From Acetobacteraceae bacterium AT-5844 (GTDB taxonomy: Bacteria > Pseudomonadota > Alphaproteobacteria > Acetobacterales > Acetobacteraceae), in NCBI GenBank assembly GCA_000245075.1, contig JH600030.1:47779-81938 (forward strand): 34,160 bases of DNA, read 5' to 3'. This document shows positions 34,037 to 34,160 of this stretch, piece after piece; the first letter of the stretch is position 1; each line of letters begins with the position of its first letter. The notes below the pieces were generated by a model, which was not told the DNA's origin, searched no databases, and saw only the letters and a list, made by a program, of their open reading frames with translations. The position numbers and the translations under genes were made by a program.

Positions 34037-34160
34037 TCACGCGACAAGAAAGAACCTGTAGCGAAGTTGCGCGCCAGTCCTATTCTCGATACGCACCGAT
34101 CCCCCCACGACACCCACTGTTGTTTTGCCGTCAGCGCCTGTGGTGCCGGTTACATCAGTG
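34037..34160 (-). CDS. C-terminal 40 codons of a gene entering from the right, unknown
   Basis: On the minus strand the frame is open from the window edge to TGA at 34037-34039. The peptide is Gly/Thr/Val-rich with alternating hydrophobic residues: T-D-V-T-G-T-T-G-A-D-G-K-T-T-V-G-V-V-G-G-S-V-R-I, then E-N-R-T-G-A-Q-L-R-Y-R-F-F-L-V-A. Such beta-rich ends occur in phage tail or other structural proteins, but 40 residues do not allow a family call. A minus-strand terminator 300 bases downstream would end its transcript. Confidence 0.45.
   Translation of the reverse strand, partial: TDVTGTTGADGKTTVGVVGGSVRIENRTGAQLRYRFFLVA

Larger units (their letters stand above)
31082..34160. mobile_element. 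Decayed integrative element / prophage remnant at tRNA-Ser
   Basis: Everything between the tRNA and the right edge fits a degraded integrated element. It has a frameshifted integrase facing the tRNA, an HTH excisionase-like gene overlapping it, and a phage-type adenine methyltransferase. Beyond those are an orphan C-terminal fragment, an N-terminally truncated thermonuclease, and the end of another gene entering from the right. Coding density and integrity drop sharply compared with the core genome to the left. The right boundary is not in view. Confidence 0.65.

Noticed and set aside
33729-34061. Plus-strand frame ending E-R-P-F-L-Y-L-I-D, faintly like a serpin C-terminus
   Set aside because: The likeness covers under ten residues, no serpin hinge or upstream domain exists, and the end overlaps a better coding frame on the minus strand.
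31082-34160. Second copy of the tRNA-Ser 3' end as the right attachment site
   Set aside because: I scanned for GGTTCGAATCCC and CCCCTCCGCCA and found no repeat in this stretch.
1-34160. CRISPR array, toxin-antitoxin pair, retron or other defence cassette
   Set aside because: No regularly spaced direct repeats, no Cas, reverse transcriptase or paired small toxin genes were seen. The only defence-related candidate is the solitary phage-type methyltransferase.

Overview
The window looks like chromosomal DNA of a GC-rich alphaproteobacterium, most likely Acetobacteraceae (Roseomonas-like). I infer this from base composition, from the run rpmH-rnpA-yidD-yidC-engB-argB-dapD-dapE, from gatCAB, from a PleD-type cyclase beside a cysteine-free L33, and from a PyrB/PyrC' pair. 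The assignment is inference; no 16S gene is present.

Layout. 1-5793: accessory metabolism. A PHB-depolymerase-like esterase is cut by the left edge. It diverges from rlmI and a translationally coupled DUF3293 gene. A converging minus-strand group follows: a flavoprotein of the disulfide-reductase fold without its redox residues, 3-hydroxybutyrate dehydrogenase, and trans-aconitate methyltransferase. 5794-6100 is a divergent regulatory region. 6101-13122 is a plus-strand core block: L34, RNase P protein, YidD, YidC and EngB (translation and membrane insertion), then ArgB (arginine), DapD and DapE (lysine/peptidoglycan) and a small membrane protein. 13198-15557 holds a YfcG-like GST and, after a structured leader, the c-di-GMP cyclase PleD. 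A bidirectional terminator separates pleD from a long minus-strand series read from 26923 down to 15667: ruvX, pyrB, pyrC', plsY, dprA, topA, rnr, an S41 peptidase and rpmG. Several of its junctions are 4-nt overlaps. Divergent from ruvX are gatC-gatA-gatB and a second YfcG-like GST with a hairpin over its ribosome-binding site. tRNA-Ser(GCU) follows at 30989.

From 31082 to the right edge is a decayed integrated element at the tRNA 3' end. It contains a tyrosine integrase broken by several frameshifts, an HTH (excisionase-like) gene, an intact-looking phage-type adenine methyltransferase, a short orphan fragment, an N-terminally truncated thermonuclease, and the last 40 codons of a gene entering from the right.

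No clearly new defence or mobile system is visible. The best leads are two proteins that keep their fold but lose catalytic residues (PyrC' and the flavoprotein), the hairpin covering the GST start, the pleD leader, an AT-rich palindrome before rlmI, a palindrome coding the YidD tail, and the tRNA-Ser element with its surviving methyltransferase.
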